DNA of 64,000 nt. Source: JACCZH01 sp963729445 (GTDB lineage: Bacteria > Chloroflexota > Chloroflexia > Thermomicrobiales > CFX8). The notes under the pieces are model-generated. The model made no database searches and was not told the DNA's origin. It worked only from the letters and a program-made list of their open reading frames with translations. Numbering within the stretch: the first letter of the stretch is position 1; each line of letters opens with the position of its first letter. This document shows, piece after piece, positions 47,150 to 55,930 of this stretch. A program made the position numbers and the translations under genes. The stretch spans positions 1,240,001-1,304,000 of the forward strand of contig CAVSNU010000005.1 of NCBI GenBank assembly GCA_963729445.1, read 5' to 3'.

Positions 47150-50100
47150 ATGTCGAGTCGAGCATTGAGCGTCGAACCCAAAGCCCTTCAGGCACTTGAG
47201 TGGCGCTCAGTTGGTCCATTTCGTGGCGGCCGCAGTATCGCGGTTGCAGGGCACCCGACCGAGGTAGCGACCTTCTATATGGGGACGACTGGTGGAGGCG
47301 TCTGGAAGACGGAGGATGGCGGTACCTACTGGGAGAATATCTCCGACGGGTACTTCAAGCGCGCCTCAGTCGGCGCGATCGCCATCGCCGAATCCGATCC
47401 CAACGTCATCTACGTCGGCATGGGCGAGTCGACCATCCGCAGCAACGTCTCCCACGGTGACGGCGTCTATAAATCAACCAACGGTGGCCAGAGCTGGACG
47501 AACGTCGGCCTTGCAGAGACTCGTAACATCAGCAAGGTACGCGTACACCCGACGAACCCGGACCTCGTCTACGTCGCCGCTCTCGGCCACGCGCACGGAC
47601 CCAACCCCGAGCGCGGCGTCTACCGCAGCCAGGATGGCGGTCAATCCTGGGATCTGGTGCTGTTTCGGAGCGAGGATGCCGGCGCGGTGGATCTCGTGTT
47701 TGATCCCTCCAATCCGCGCGTCCTCTACGCTGCCTTCTGGGAAGGTGTCCACCGCGCCCATGAGCTGGTAAGCGGTGGTCCTGGCAGCGGACTCTTCCGC
47801 TCGATGGACGGCGGCGATACCTGGGAGGACATCACCCGCAACCGCGGGCTGCCCGGGGGGTTGCTGGGCCGCATGGGAGTATCCGCCTCGGCCGCAAAAC
47901 CTGGGCGCGTCTGGGCCATTATCGAGGCGAAAGAAGGCGGAGTCTTCCGCTCTGAGGATTATGGCACCACCTGGAAGAGCATGGGGGAGCACCGCGAGGT
48001 GCGACAGCGTCCCTGGTACTACATGCACATCTTTGCCGACCCGGTGGACGCCGAAACCGTCTGGGTCATGAACCTGAACTCCTGGAAATCGACCGATGGC
48101 GCCAAGAGCTTCAACCTGATCACCGGCACCCACGGCGATTACCACGATCTCTGGATCGACCCGAAGAACCCGCAACGCATGATCCAGGGCAACGACGGCG
48201 GGGCGACGGTGAGTTTTAACGGCGGTAACACCTGGTCCACGATCTACAACCAGCCGACGACCGAGTTCTACCACGTCACAACCGACAACCAGGTGCCATA
48301 CCGGATCTACGGCGCGCAGCAGGACAACAGCACGATCACGGTGGCCAGCCGCTCCCGTCTGGCCGCAATTACCGCCCTCGATACCTACGAGGTCGGCGGC
48401 GGCGAGAGCGGCTACATCGCGGTCAAGCCCGAAGACCCCAACATCATCTTTGCCGGCAGCTTCGCGGGCTTTCTCACGCGTTACGATCATCGCACCGGCC
48501 AGCGTCAGAATATCGCCGTCTGGCCCGAGGAATCAGCCGGGTGGGGCGCCAAGGACGTCAAGTACCGTTTTCAGTGGACGTTCCCGATTCTGCTGTCACC
48601 GCATGACTCGAATGTACTTTACGTAACCTCCCAGCACGTGCACCGTTCGACGGACGAAGGGCAGAGCTGGGAGATCGTGAGCCCGGATCTCACCCGTAAC
48701 GATCCAGCGAGGATGGGGCCGTCTGGCGGGCCAATTACCATCGACAGCAACGGCATGGACTACTACTGCACCATCTTCGCCTTCACAGAGTCGCCGGTGA
48801 CGAAGGGCGTGCTCTGGGCCGGCTCCGACGATGGCTTGATCCACGTCTCGCGGGACAACGGAGAGACGTGGGAGAACGTGACTCCGCCCGATCTTCCCGA
48901 TTGGTCGCTGATCTCGATCATCGACGCTTCGCCGCACGACGCCGGCACCGCCTACGTCGCGGCCGACCGGCATCGGCACGACGACTTTGCGCCTTACCTG
49001 TATAAGACGAGCGACTACGGCAAGACCTGGACAACGATCGTTGCGGGCATACCAGGCGACGACTTTACGCGCGTGATCCGGGAGGACCCGAACCGGCGCG
49101 GCTTGCTGTACGCGGGAACCGAGACCGGCATCTACGTCTCTTTCGACGACGGCTGCAGCTGGCAGTCACTCCGGCTGAACCTGCCGGTCGTGCCGGTGCA
49201 CGATCTGGTCATCAGGGATCAGGATGTGGTGCTGGCGACCCATGGCCGCGGCTTCTGGGTCCTGGACGACGTGACACCACTGTACGACCTGACGGCCGAG
49301 GCGTTGGAAGAGGATGCGCATCTGTTCGCGCCACGTCCAACGACACGGTTTTTGACGCTGCGCGGTTTCGCCGGAGCGACGGTACCCGGCCGGAACTATC
49401 AGACCACCGGCACGATCCAGGCCACCATCCGCCACAACGAGACACCCTCCGGCGAGACACAGCGCAAGTTGCTTGACGCCGGCCAGAATCCACCCGACGG
49501 CGTGGTCGTCCGCTACCACCTCAAAGACAAGCCGGAAGGTGAAGTAAAGCTGGCATTCCTGGATGCACAGGGGAACGAGATCAAGACCTTCTCCAGTCTG
49601 AAACCGGAGGTTGATCCTGCCGAAAACGGGCAGAAGGCAGAACCTCTCGTGCCGGTCGAGGCGGGCTTGAACCGCTTCACCTGGGACATGCGCTACCCGG
49701 ATGCCTTCAACTTCAAGGGCGCGATCTACCGCTCGGGTGGCGTAACCGGCCCGTTGGCGGCTCCAGGAACCTACACCGTGCGCCTCAGTGTTGGCGATCG
49801 GTGCTGGGAGCAACTGTTCGAGATCCGCAAAGACCCGCGTGTCAGCGCGAGCGATGCCGACCTGCACGAGCAGTTCCAGTTGCTGATGGAGATTCGTGAC
49901 AAGCTCACTGACACCAACCGCGCCACGGTACAGCTGCGTGAGCTGCGTAGCCAGATCGATCCGTGGGAAGGGCGCGCCAAGGGACGCGAGGGAACAGAGG
50001 CTCTGCTGAGCGCCACTCAGGCGCTCAAGGAGAGCCTGAAGGGGATCGAGGAGGAGCTGTTGCAGACAAGCTGGAAGTCATCGCGCGACGCGCTGACGGC

Positions 50101-50320
50101 TCCGTCCAAGCTGAACGCCAAGCTCGCCACCCTGATGGGCGTGGTCGCCAGCGCTGACGCCGCCCCAACCCGGCAGGCGCGCGAAGTCTTCGTCCACCTC
50201 GCAGAGCAGGTGGATACCCAGCTGAACCACCTCACCGATCTGATCAAAGAGGATGTTCCAGGCATCAACAAGCTGATCCGAGAGGCCGATCTACCGGCAT
50301 TGATCGTCAAAGAGTCCTGA
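47150..50320 (+). CDS. BNR/Asp-box repeat protein (sortilin/sialidase-like propeller)
   Basis: 1,056 residues without a signal peptide. Many Asp-box turns (TEDGGTYWENI, TNGGQSWTNV, QDGGQSWDLV, MDGGDTWEDI) spread over about residues 40-690 indicate one or two beta propellers. The last 330 residues are a beta domain (AFNFKGAIYRSGG, PGTYTVRLSVGDR) and a helical end. This is the common glycosyl hydrolase-like family without proven activity; no sialidase Arg triad was identified. Confidence 0.85.
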   Translation: MSSRALSVEPKALQALEWRSVGPFRGGRSIAVAGHPTEVATFYMGTTGGGVWKTEDGGTYWENISDGYFKRASVGAIAIAESDPNVIYVGMGESTIRSNVSHGDGVYKSTNGGQSWTNVGLAETRNISKVRVHPTNPDLVYVAALGHAHGPNPERGVYRSQDGGQSWDLVLFRSEDAGAVDLVFDPSNPRVLYAAFWEGVHRAHELVSGGPGSGLFRSMDGGDTWEDITRNRGLPGGLLGRMGVSASAAKPGRVWAIIEAKEGGVFRSEDYGTTWKSMGEHREVRQRPWYYMHIFADPVDAETVWVMNLNSWKSTDGAKSFNLITGTHGDYHDLWIDPKNPQRMIQGNDGGATVSFNGGNTWSTIYNQPTTEFYHVTTDNQVPYRIYGAQQDNSTITVASRSRLAAITALDTYEVGGGESGYIAVKPEDPNIIFAGSFAGFLTRYDHRTGQRQNIAVWPEESAGWGAKDVKYRFQWTFPILLSPHDSNVLYVTSQHVHRSTDEGQSWEIVSPDLTRNDPARMGPSGGPITIDSNGMDYYCTIFAFTESPVTKGVLWAGSDDGLIHVSRDNGETWENVTPPDLPDWSLISIIDASPHDAGTAYVAADRHRHDDFAPYLYKTSDYGKTWTTIVAGIPGDDFTRVIREDPNRRGLLYAGTETGIYVSFDDGCSWQSLRLNLPVVPVHDLVIRDQDVVLATHGRGFWVLDDVTPLYDLTAEALEEDAHLFAPRPTTRFLTLRGFAGATVPGRNYQTTGTIQATIRHNETPSGETQRKLLDAGQNPPDGVVVRYHLKDKPEGEVKLAFLDAQGNEIKTFSSLKPEVDPAENGQKAEPLVPVEAGLNRFTWDMRYPDAFNFKGAIYRSGGVTGPLAAPGTYTVRLSVGDRCWEQLFEIRKDPRVSASDADLHEQFQLLMEIRDKLTDTNRATVQLRELRSQIDPWEGRAKGREGTEALLSATQALKESLKGIEEELLQTSWKSSRDALTAPSKLNAKLATLMGVVASADAAPTRQAREVFVHLAEQVDTQLNHLTDLIKEDVPGINKLIREADLPALIVKES

Positions 50321-50341
50321 TCCGCTTGAAGTCGAAACGGC

Positions 50342-50369
50342 TCGGGCGGGGCAGTGCCTCGCCCGATTT
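50342..50369 (+). terminator. terminator after the BNR gene
   Basis: TCGGGCG (50342-50348) pairs with CGCCCGA (50360-50366), then TTTC. A short palindrome TGTACTGTACA follows at 50376-50386, just upstream of the GNAT gene RBS. Confidence 0.7.
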
Positions 50370-50399
50370 CATGGATGTACTGTACATAAAGGAAAGATC

Positions 50400-51074
50400 A
50401 TGCTGGACGAGCGATTATCCGAAAACGTGCTGGCGCGTCGATCCGCGCTACCCCTGAAGGTCGCGCCGGTGACGCTAGAAGGGCGATCGGTTCGCCTTCA
50501 ACCGCTCGACCTCGAGCGTGATGCCAGCCCGCTCTTCGCGGTGTCGAATGGTGAGGCCGCGCGACTGGGAGATCGGGAGGTCGATTCGTACGATGCCGAT
50601 GAGCTCGTCTGGCGCTATATGCTCGGAGGTCCGTTCGCGGATGTGGAGTCGTTCTCTGACTATCTGCGGGCGCTGGTCGACATGCCGAACGGTCTGTGCC
50701 TCACGGTGATCGATGTGCCGACCGATCAGCCAGTCGGAGTCGTCACGTTCATGAGCAACGTGCCCGAACACCTGAAGGTCGAGCTGGGCAACATCTGGTA
50801 CAGCCCGCTGGTTCAGCGCACCGCCGCGAACACCGAAGCGACCTATCTCATGCTGCGACATGCCTTCGAGCTCGGCTACCGGAGGGTTGAGTGGAAATGC
50901 AACGCAAAGAACGAGCGCTCACGCAAGGCAGCCCTGCGGATGGGGTTTCAGTTTGAGGGTATCCAGGAATCGCACGTCATCATCAAGGACCGCAACCGCG
51001 ACACCGCCTGGTTCCGCATCCTGGACCGCGAGTGGCCGGAGGTGAAGGATCGATTGGAGGACATGCTCAAATAG
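50400..51074 (+). CDS. GNAT-family N-acetyltransferase (RimJ/RimL type)
   Basis: 224 residues after AAAGGAAA. The layout matches RimJ-like GNAT proteins: VTLEGRSVRLQPLDLERDAS, PVGVVTFMSNVPEH, ELGNIWYSPLVQRTAANTEA, and the acetyl-CoA loop/C-terminus VEWKCNAKNERSRKAALRMG, FQFEG. Substrate unknown (protein N-terminus, antibiotic or small amine). Confidence 0.9.
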   Translation: MLDERLSENVLARRSALPLKVAPVTLEGRSVRLQPLDLERDASPLFAVSNGEAARLGDREVDSYDADELVWRYMLGGPFADVESFSDYLRALVDMPNGLCLTVIDVPTDQPVGVVTFMSNVPEHLKVELGNIWYSPLVQRTAANTEATYLMLRHAFELGYRRVEWKCNAKNERSRKAALRMGFQFEGIQESHVIIKDRNRDTAWFRILDREWPEVKDRLEDMLK

Positions 51075-51194
51075 GGCATCAAAGAAATATTGGAGGTATC
51101 CGTCGGGGATGCTCAGGTGCGTGCCTCCCACTGTGTGATGGTCTGGCATGGAGTGTGAGATCGAGAGAATGCTCCCGGCAGCTGAGATTCCTGC

Positions 51195-51359
51195 CTATTT
51201 CCACAACCCATATTTGTTGCGCTCGCGATCGCCATACTGGTGCATGTGATCGGCCTGGTGCTTGTGGATGTGCTTCCAAACCGCTCCCGAGCCCAGCATG
51301 ATAGATATTGCCGCGGCAATGCCAAGGATCGTGAACCAGTCCACAGCGCCCCCTTTCAT
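51195..51359 (-). CDS. small His-rich membrane protein (54 aa)
   Basis: Not annotated easily because of its size. ATG 51359, or GTG 51344 (VDWFTIL), which follows AAAGGGGG. One span (WFTILGIAAAISIMLGSGAV) leads to a tail with a His cluster WKHIHKHQADHMHQYGDRER, five His in 12 residues, and a basic aromatic end. It could bind a metal or heme at the membrane. No family recognised. Confidence 0.55.
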   Translation of the reverse strand: MKGGAVDWFTILGIAAAISIMLGSGAVWKHIHKHQADHMHQYGDRERNKYGLWK

Positions 51360-51362
51360 GCA

Positions 51363-51554
51363 TCAACAATGAGTAAGAGATTGTAGGTCCCCATTAGATT
51401 CCGCATATGACAAGGGGTCCTCGAGTTTGAGATTTTGGGTGCCGATCTCGTACGTTATACCATCTTCCTGCCAGCGCAACTGCAGGACGGATATGCCAGC
51501 TTCGCGAGGCTGGTAGCGGAGTAGGCTATCACCCCCGGGACTCGATGGGTTCTG
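51363..51554 (-). pseudogene. remnant of a larger protein (C-terminal fragment)
   Basis: An open frame of 62 codons bounded by stops and without a start codon. The sequence (REAGISVLQLRWQEDGITYE, IGTQNLKLEDPLSYAESNGD) looks like the end of a DUF4367-type extracytoplasmic domain. Nothing matching lies upstream, so it is probably a decayed gene. Confidence 0.4.
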
Positions 51555-51672
51555 TTAGGTTCTTTCCGAGCTCCCAGGACCGTCACGAAGCTCTCACGCT
51601 AGACGTTGGGCAATCACCACGTTCACGCTGTGAGCCCAAGGTCACGAGTGCCCTGTCATGCCCAACCGCGCG

Positions 51673-51918
51673 CTACGTTGCTCTCCACGTCTCTCGATTC
51701 GTGGCCTGCGCGTAGTCCCACAGACCCAATGCTGGTGTCGTCACGATGATGCTGCGGCACGTTCCCGGTGCCCTTGCGTGCGACTGCGACTCCGTCAGTG
51801 CTGGACAGACCAGGAGCATTTCGCGCGTCGCCCACGCATTGTGCCGGAAGCCGTCGACTAGTTCATCTTCGACACCAAGGATCAAGCCAAATTCATTATC
51901 GAGGGGAGAACTTGACAT
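51673..51918 (-). pseudogene. remnant of a DinB-family protein
   Basis: The segment GFRHNAWATREMLLVCPALT, then APGTCRSIIVTT, matches the start of DinB/YfiT-type proteins (RHNAWA..., APGT.gSI..T). After about 55 residues the frame continues as unrelated sequence and stops, and the metal-binding C-terminal part is missing. It lies beside an intact DinB gene. Confidence 0.5.
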
Positions 51919-51943
51919 AGGATCGGGCGCGTAGCTTGACTGG

Positions 51944-52426
51944 CTAGATGCCCTGCGTCATATGCTCCCAAAGCAGGAGATCGACTTCGGGCAGATTCGG
52001 CACGCTGAGACGTTCGAGAATATGCAGCGCCTCGCTACGGTGCTCCGCATTGTGAATGGTGACGTGGAGGATCGTGCCGCCGAATGTCGCGCGTTCGTCG
52101 AAGTGATCCACGAAGGTGTCATCCAGGCGCTGCTCGTCATGCACCCGGCGCGCGAACGACGCGAAGGTCGCGTACGAGCGCTCGTGGCGCTCGATCAGTG
52201 CAGCGATTGAGCGCTGGCCCTCGCGCTCCCTCGTCACCGGTTGCTCGGCCATCAACGCGGTCCAGGCAGCCACATTGAAGATCATGTGATCGAACGTCTC
52301 GCGCAGCGTCCTGTGTCCGATATCGAACGGCTGATCCAGCTGCGCGTCGGTCAGGTCGCGGCTCAGTTCGAGGAGACATGTCGTAGCCCAGCGGTCGTGA
52401 CCCAACAGCCGATCAAGCAGATCCAT
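51944..52426 (-). CDS. DinB family metalloenzyme-like protein
   Basis: 160 residues of four-helix bundle. The metal triad H47 (FDHMIFN), H125 and H129 (IHNAEHR) is intact. The DinB superfamily includes thiol-S-transferases and maleylpyruvate isomerases; the exact substrate cannot be inferred. ATG 52426. Confidence 0.85.
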   Translation of the reverse strand: MDLLDRLLGHDRWATTCLLELSRDLTDAQLDQPFDIGHRTLRETFDHMIFNVAAWTALMAEQPVTREREGQRSIAALIERHERSYATFASFARRVHDEQRLDDTFVDHFDERATFGGTILHVTIHNAEHRSEALHILERLSVPNLPEVDLLLWEHMTQGI

Positions 52427-52546
52427 CCGATACCTTCCATATACAGCTCACACCTCAAGTGTTCGAGATGTACTCATGATAGACGAATATGCGTCAATCG
52501 CTCACGCTCATGAGCGAAGCGACGCGCAGTGTCGACGCAGGGGGAA

Positions 52547-52870
52547 TCACGCTCGTGCCTCAAGGCCTGTCACTGTTTTGCGGATAAGTGTCCTTGTGCG
52601 CAAGAAGGCAGCCCCCCGCAGAAAGGGCGTGTCCCGCGAAATGACCGTGCTGATCACCCGGGAGGTGGAAAGGGCCTCGTAGCTATTGCGCTCGCGGATT
52701 CTGTCATCGTGACCCAGAATGATGACCTCGCTTGCTGCCGCTGCTGTATTCGTTGCCGCGGCGATTGCGTCTGCCTGCGTTCGATGCCGGGATGATAAGT
52801 GCGTGTTGCCCTCACCACGAACACCCCAACCATCTTCAGTCGGGACAACCCACTGGTTCTTGCCTGCCAT
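52547..52870 (-). CDS. DUF2188-like protein, frame altered near the C-terminus
   Basis: ATG 52870 (MAGKNQWVVPTEDGWGVRGE). The first 60 residues match DUF2188 (W.V.P...GW.VR, TQADAIAAA, GHDDRIRERNSY). The family normally ends soon after with ..PFPP.G and a stop; here the sequence RPFPPPG-stop is present at 52654-52677 but in another frame, so the current frame runs on to 52547. One indel near 52678 explains this. Confidence 0.65.
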   Translation of the reverse strand: MAGKNQWVVPTEDGWGVRGEGNTHLSSRHRTQADAIAAATNTAAAASEVIILGHDDRIRERNSYEALSTSRVISTVISRDTPFLRGAAFLRTRTLIRKTVTGLEARA

Positions 52871-53060
52871 GGCCGCCTCCCAATTGTTGGTCCACAAAGA
52901 TGGTCCGAGTGTAGCACACGCGTTCTATACACGAGAGAAACCTCGAGCTGCCTGCTGCTGATCATAATGGAGGTATGTCCGGACAGTTGCGTATATTTCG
53001 ACTGATGGTAAGATCGGTCTGGTAGGCGTACGCGAGCGCTACTGCTGAAGGGACTATCCA

Positions 53061-53522
53061 ATGACGACAACCGTGCTCGAACGCGAGCCCGTGACGGCAA
53101 CCGACGCTGAGCAACCGGTTCTCAACCGAATCGAGCATCTCCTGGAGGGCGAGGCTGAAGGTACGGCCCGCCTGATCGGTCCGTCCGGTGAGTCTATTGA
53201 GCTTCCGAGAACGCTGTACGACATCCTTCGCCAGGTCGTCCATCACCTGACCCACGAGCAAGCGGTCTCGATCGTGCCGGTCGGCAAGGAGCTCACTACC
53301 CAGCAGGCTGCCGATTTGCTGAACGTCTCCCGACCATACCTCATCCGACTGCTGGAACGTGATGAGATTCCGTATCGACGAGTGGGAACACACCGGCGCA
53401 TTCAGTTTGGTGACCTGATGGCGTACAAACACCAGCGCGACCAGGAGCGCCGTAGCGGCCTGCGTCAACTGACCAGAATGAGTCAGCAGCTCGGGCTCTA
53501 TAAGAAGACTTCGAAGCGCTGA
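53061..53522 (+). CDS. HTH antitoxin-like protein (excisionase-type HTH)
   Basis: 153 residues. The middle holds a MerR/excisionase-type HTH (TTQQAADLLNVSRPYLIRLL, then IPYRRVGTHRRIQFGDLMAY), preceded by a small beta domain. Proteins of this layout are the antitoxin partner of PIN-domain toxins, and a PIN gene follows 3 bases downstream. Probably also represses its own operon. Confidence 0.8.
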   Translation: MTTTVLEREPVTATDAEQPVLNRIEHLLEGEAEGTARLIGPSGESIELPRTLYDILRQVVHHLTHEQAVSIVPVGKELTTQQAADLLNVSRPYLIRLLERDEIPYRRVGTHRRIQFGDLMAYKHQRDQERRSGLRQLTRMSQQLGLYKKTSKR

Positions 53523-53525
53523 GCG

Positions 53526-54075
53526 GTGTCGACGTTTGCCGTCGTCCTCGACGCCAACGTGCTGATTCCGGCCGCGCCGCGCGATACTCTCCTGCGGGCG
53601 GCCGAAGCGGGCCTCTACCGTCCGCACTGGAGCGAAGCGATTCTCGCTGAGGTGGAACGCAACCTCGTGGAGCAAGGGAGACGACGCGCCGAGCGCCAAC
53701 CGGCTCGTTAACGTGCTGCGCGCGGTCTTCCCAGAAGCAGCCGTTGCTGGGTACGAAGGTCTGCTTGAAGGGATGAGCAATCATCCCAAGGATGGCCACG
53801 TCCTGGCGGTCGGCGTCGGGGTACACGCCCAGTTGATCGTGACCGAGAACTTGCGCGACTTTCCAGATACGGCGCTTGCACCGTATGACATCGAGGCCCA
53901 GTCGCTTGACGAGTTCCTGAGCCACTTGTTCTCGCTTGCACCGGCGCGGATGACGCGGGTTGTTTGTGAGCAAGCGGCCGACCTTGAGGACCCGCCGATG
54001 ACGGTCGAGGAGGTGCTCGCTGCCCTCGCAACATGGGCACCGACCTTCGTTGCATCCGTGGCGAAACGCCTTTGA
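53526..54075 (+). pseudogene. PIN-domain toxin, frameshifted
   Basis: GTG 53526. The N-terminal part (FAVVLDANVLIPAAPRD with the first catalytic Asp, WSEAILAEVERNLVEQG) runs to a stop at 53711 after an extra base in the GGGAGACGACG region near 53680. The rest of the PIN fold continues in the +1 frame (SANRLVNVLRAVF, KDGHVLAVGVGV, TENLRDFP with further acidic residues) to 54075. Repaired, the toxin would be about 183 residues. As written, no full nuclease is made, although the antitoxin is intact. Confidence 0.8.
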
Positions 54076-54182
54076 ACACTCGATCAGGCGTCACCGCACG
54101 AAGGTCTCTGAGGCGAGTCACAGCTGCCTGTCATGTCAGTTGCCTGACACGATGCGTGAGCTGCCAGGTTACACTCGCGTGA

Positions 54183-54212
54183 TGTGGGCAGCGTCTTTCC
54201 GACCTGCCCACA
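54183..54212. terminator. hairpin between convergent genes
   Basis: TGTGGGCAG (54183-54191) and CTGCCCACA (54204-54212) form a 9-bp stem with a 12-base loop. No T run follows, so a terminator role is only possible. Confidence 0.4.
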
Positions 54213-54241
54213 CCACAGAATGATTCACGGGGCGATCTGGA

Positions 54242-55693
54242 TCAAGCCGTCGGTACTGGAGCTGTGACGCTCGGCCTGATGTTCTTGTTCATCCTGAAAT
54301 GGTTCTCAGGATCGTAGCGGTTTTTCACGTCCACCAATCGGTCATAGATGTGCGGCGCATAGGCCTGGCGCGTCCGGTCGTCCCCGTCGTCCGCGTTCAG
54401 GAAGTTGACGTATGTGCCGCCGGACGAGTGCGGCTGAACGTCGTTGAAGAAGTCACGCGCCCAGCCGATGTGCCGGCCGGATTCTTCGGCCGATTCCCAC
54501 GACGCCTGAATCGCGATGATGTGCTCGGCGTCGCGGTGCGCCATCGCCGTGGCGTCAGCAGGCACCCGCCGGGCCGCTCCGCCCAGGTGCATGATGAGCG
54601 TGGATGACATCGGCGAGGTGAATTTCGCACAGTGCTCCATCAGCGCATCCGCCAGCTCGTCGCTGAACTCATTGAAGTAGTCCGACTTCCAGTAGTAATG
54701 GCGCCCGGACGGCTGCCCGGCGTCGAGAAAGGCTTGATGCTCGACAAACGGTTTCGGCGCGATCGTGTCGACCAGCGGTGAGCCAAACTCCTTGACCCGT
54801 CTCACATGCGGTTCGGCCTCGTCAAGCGGTCCGGCGTAGCTGACCGCGATCGCGACGACCGGTTTGCCATGCATCTCAGCGGGGATAAACGGCATCGGCG
54901 GCGCGATCCGCAGCACCAGCAGACAGGTCAGTTCCTCGGGAGCCGACGCAGTGACGTCTCGATACAGTTGAATGACGTCGGCCACACGATCCATTGGATG
55001 GAAGACGATTCCCGCCATCACCTGCGGGCCGAGTGCTTGCGCCTCGTATTCAAACTGTGTGACGATGCCGAAGTTTCCCCCTCCACCGGCCAGAGCCCAG
55101 AACAGATCCGGATGGTTATGTGGAGTTGCCGTGAGCACCTGCCCGTCCCAGGTCACGACCTCCGCGGCTCGCAGCCAGTCACAGGTATAGCCCCACTTGC
55201 GCGTTAACCAGCCGAATCCTCCGCCCAGGGTATAGCCAGCGATTCCAGTCGTGGAAATGATGCCCCCCGGGACGATCAAGCCGTGCCGTTGAGTCTCTCG
55301 ATCGAGATCACCCAGCGTATTTCCCGGTCCAGCCTGGATCCGATGACGCTCGCGATCGACCTGGATGTCCTTCATCAAGGACAGATCGATCATCAGACCG
55401 CCATCGCACAGAGCAGTGCCGGCGATGTTGTGCCCGCCGCCGCGCACCGAGACGAGCAGGTCATGGGCGCGGGCGAAGTTGACACTCTCGACGACATCCG
55501 CAGTATCGGTACAACGAGCGATCAGTGCCGGACGCTTGTCGATCATGCCATTCCAGATGCGTCGCGCCTCGTCGTAGCCCGAATGCCCGGGCTGCAACAA
55601 CGGTCCGCGCAGCCGGGTCGCCAGGCCGGCAACGGCGGATTCAGGTATCGTCTTCTCGCGGCCGCCGGACGTTCGCATACGATAGCTCGTCAT
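54242..55693 (-). CDS. FAD-linked oxidase, berberine-bridge-enzyme type
   Basis: 483 residues. FAD-binding (PP-loop) domain with RGGGHNIAG (H88) and WGYTCDWL (C171), the His and Cys that bind FAD covalently in two places in BBE-like enzymes. The C-terminal BBE motif (YDPENHFRMNKNI) is present. These oxidise sugars, alcohols or alkaloid-like substrates. It lies divergent from a regulator of the HxlR type, which may control it. Confidence 0.9.
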   Translation of the reverse strand: MTSYRMRTSGGREKTIPESAVAGLATRLRGPLLQPGHSGYDEARRIWNGMIDKRPALIARCTDTADVVESVNFARAHDLLVSVRGGGHNIAGTALCDGGLMIDLSLMKDIQVDRERHRIQAGPGNTLGDLDRETQRHGLIVPGGIISTTGIAGYTLGGGFGWLTRKWGYTCDWLRAAEVVTWDGQVLTATPHNHPDLFWALAGGGGNFGIVTQFEYEAQALGPQVMAGIVFHPMDRVADVIQLYRDVTASAPEELTCLLVLRIAPPMPFIPAEMHGKPVVAIAVSYAGPLDEAEPHVRRVKEFGSPLVDTIAPKPFVEHQAFLDAGQPSGRHYYWKSDYFNEFSDELADALMEHCAKFTSPMSSTLIMHLGGAARRVPADATAMAHRDAEHIIAIQASWESAEESGRHIGWARDFFNDVQPHSSGGTYVNFLNADDGDDRTRQAYAPHIYDRLVDVKNRYDPENHFRMNKNIRPSVTAPVPTA

Positions 55694-55930
55694 GTCGTCC
55701 TCCTTCCCTTTGCGGGAGTGCTGCCATGCGATGTCAATCCTCCCTTACAGCTTGCGCATAAGTAGAGGCCCGGACAAGTACGATTTCTGTACCGCGATCG
55801 CGAGCAAGCAGAGGCCCTTCAACGAGCGCCGTTGAGCGATTTGCTACACGCGCACTGGGGGAAATCTCCTGGCTATCGGCGACTACCGATTCCGTGTTCT
55901 GCGCCCGGGAAGTTGAGTAGACTTCATATT

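Noticed and set aside
47474..48490. 338-codon minus-strand frame opposite the BNR-repeat gene
   Set aside because: It lacks an RBS and has a Val/Ala/Asp-rich antisense composition, while the + strand encodes regular Asp-box repeats.
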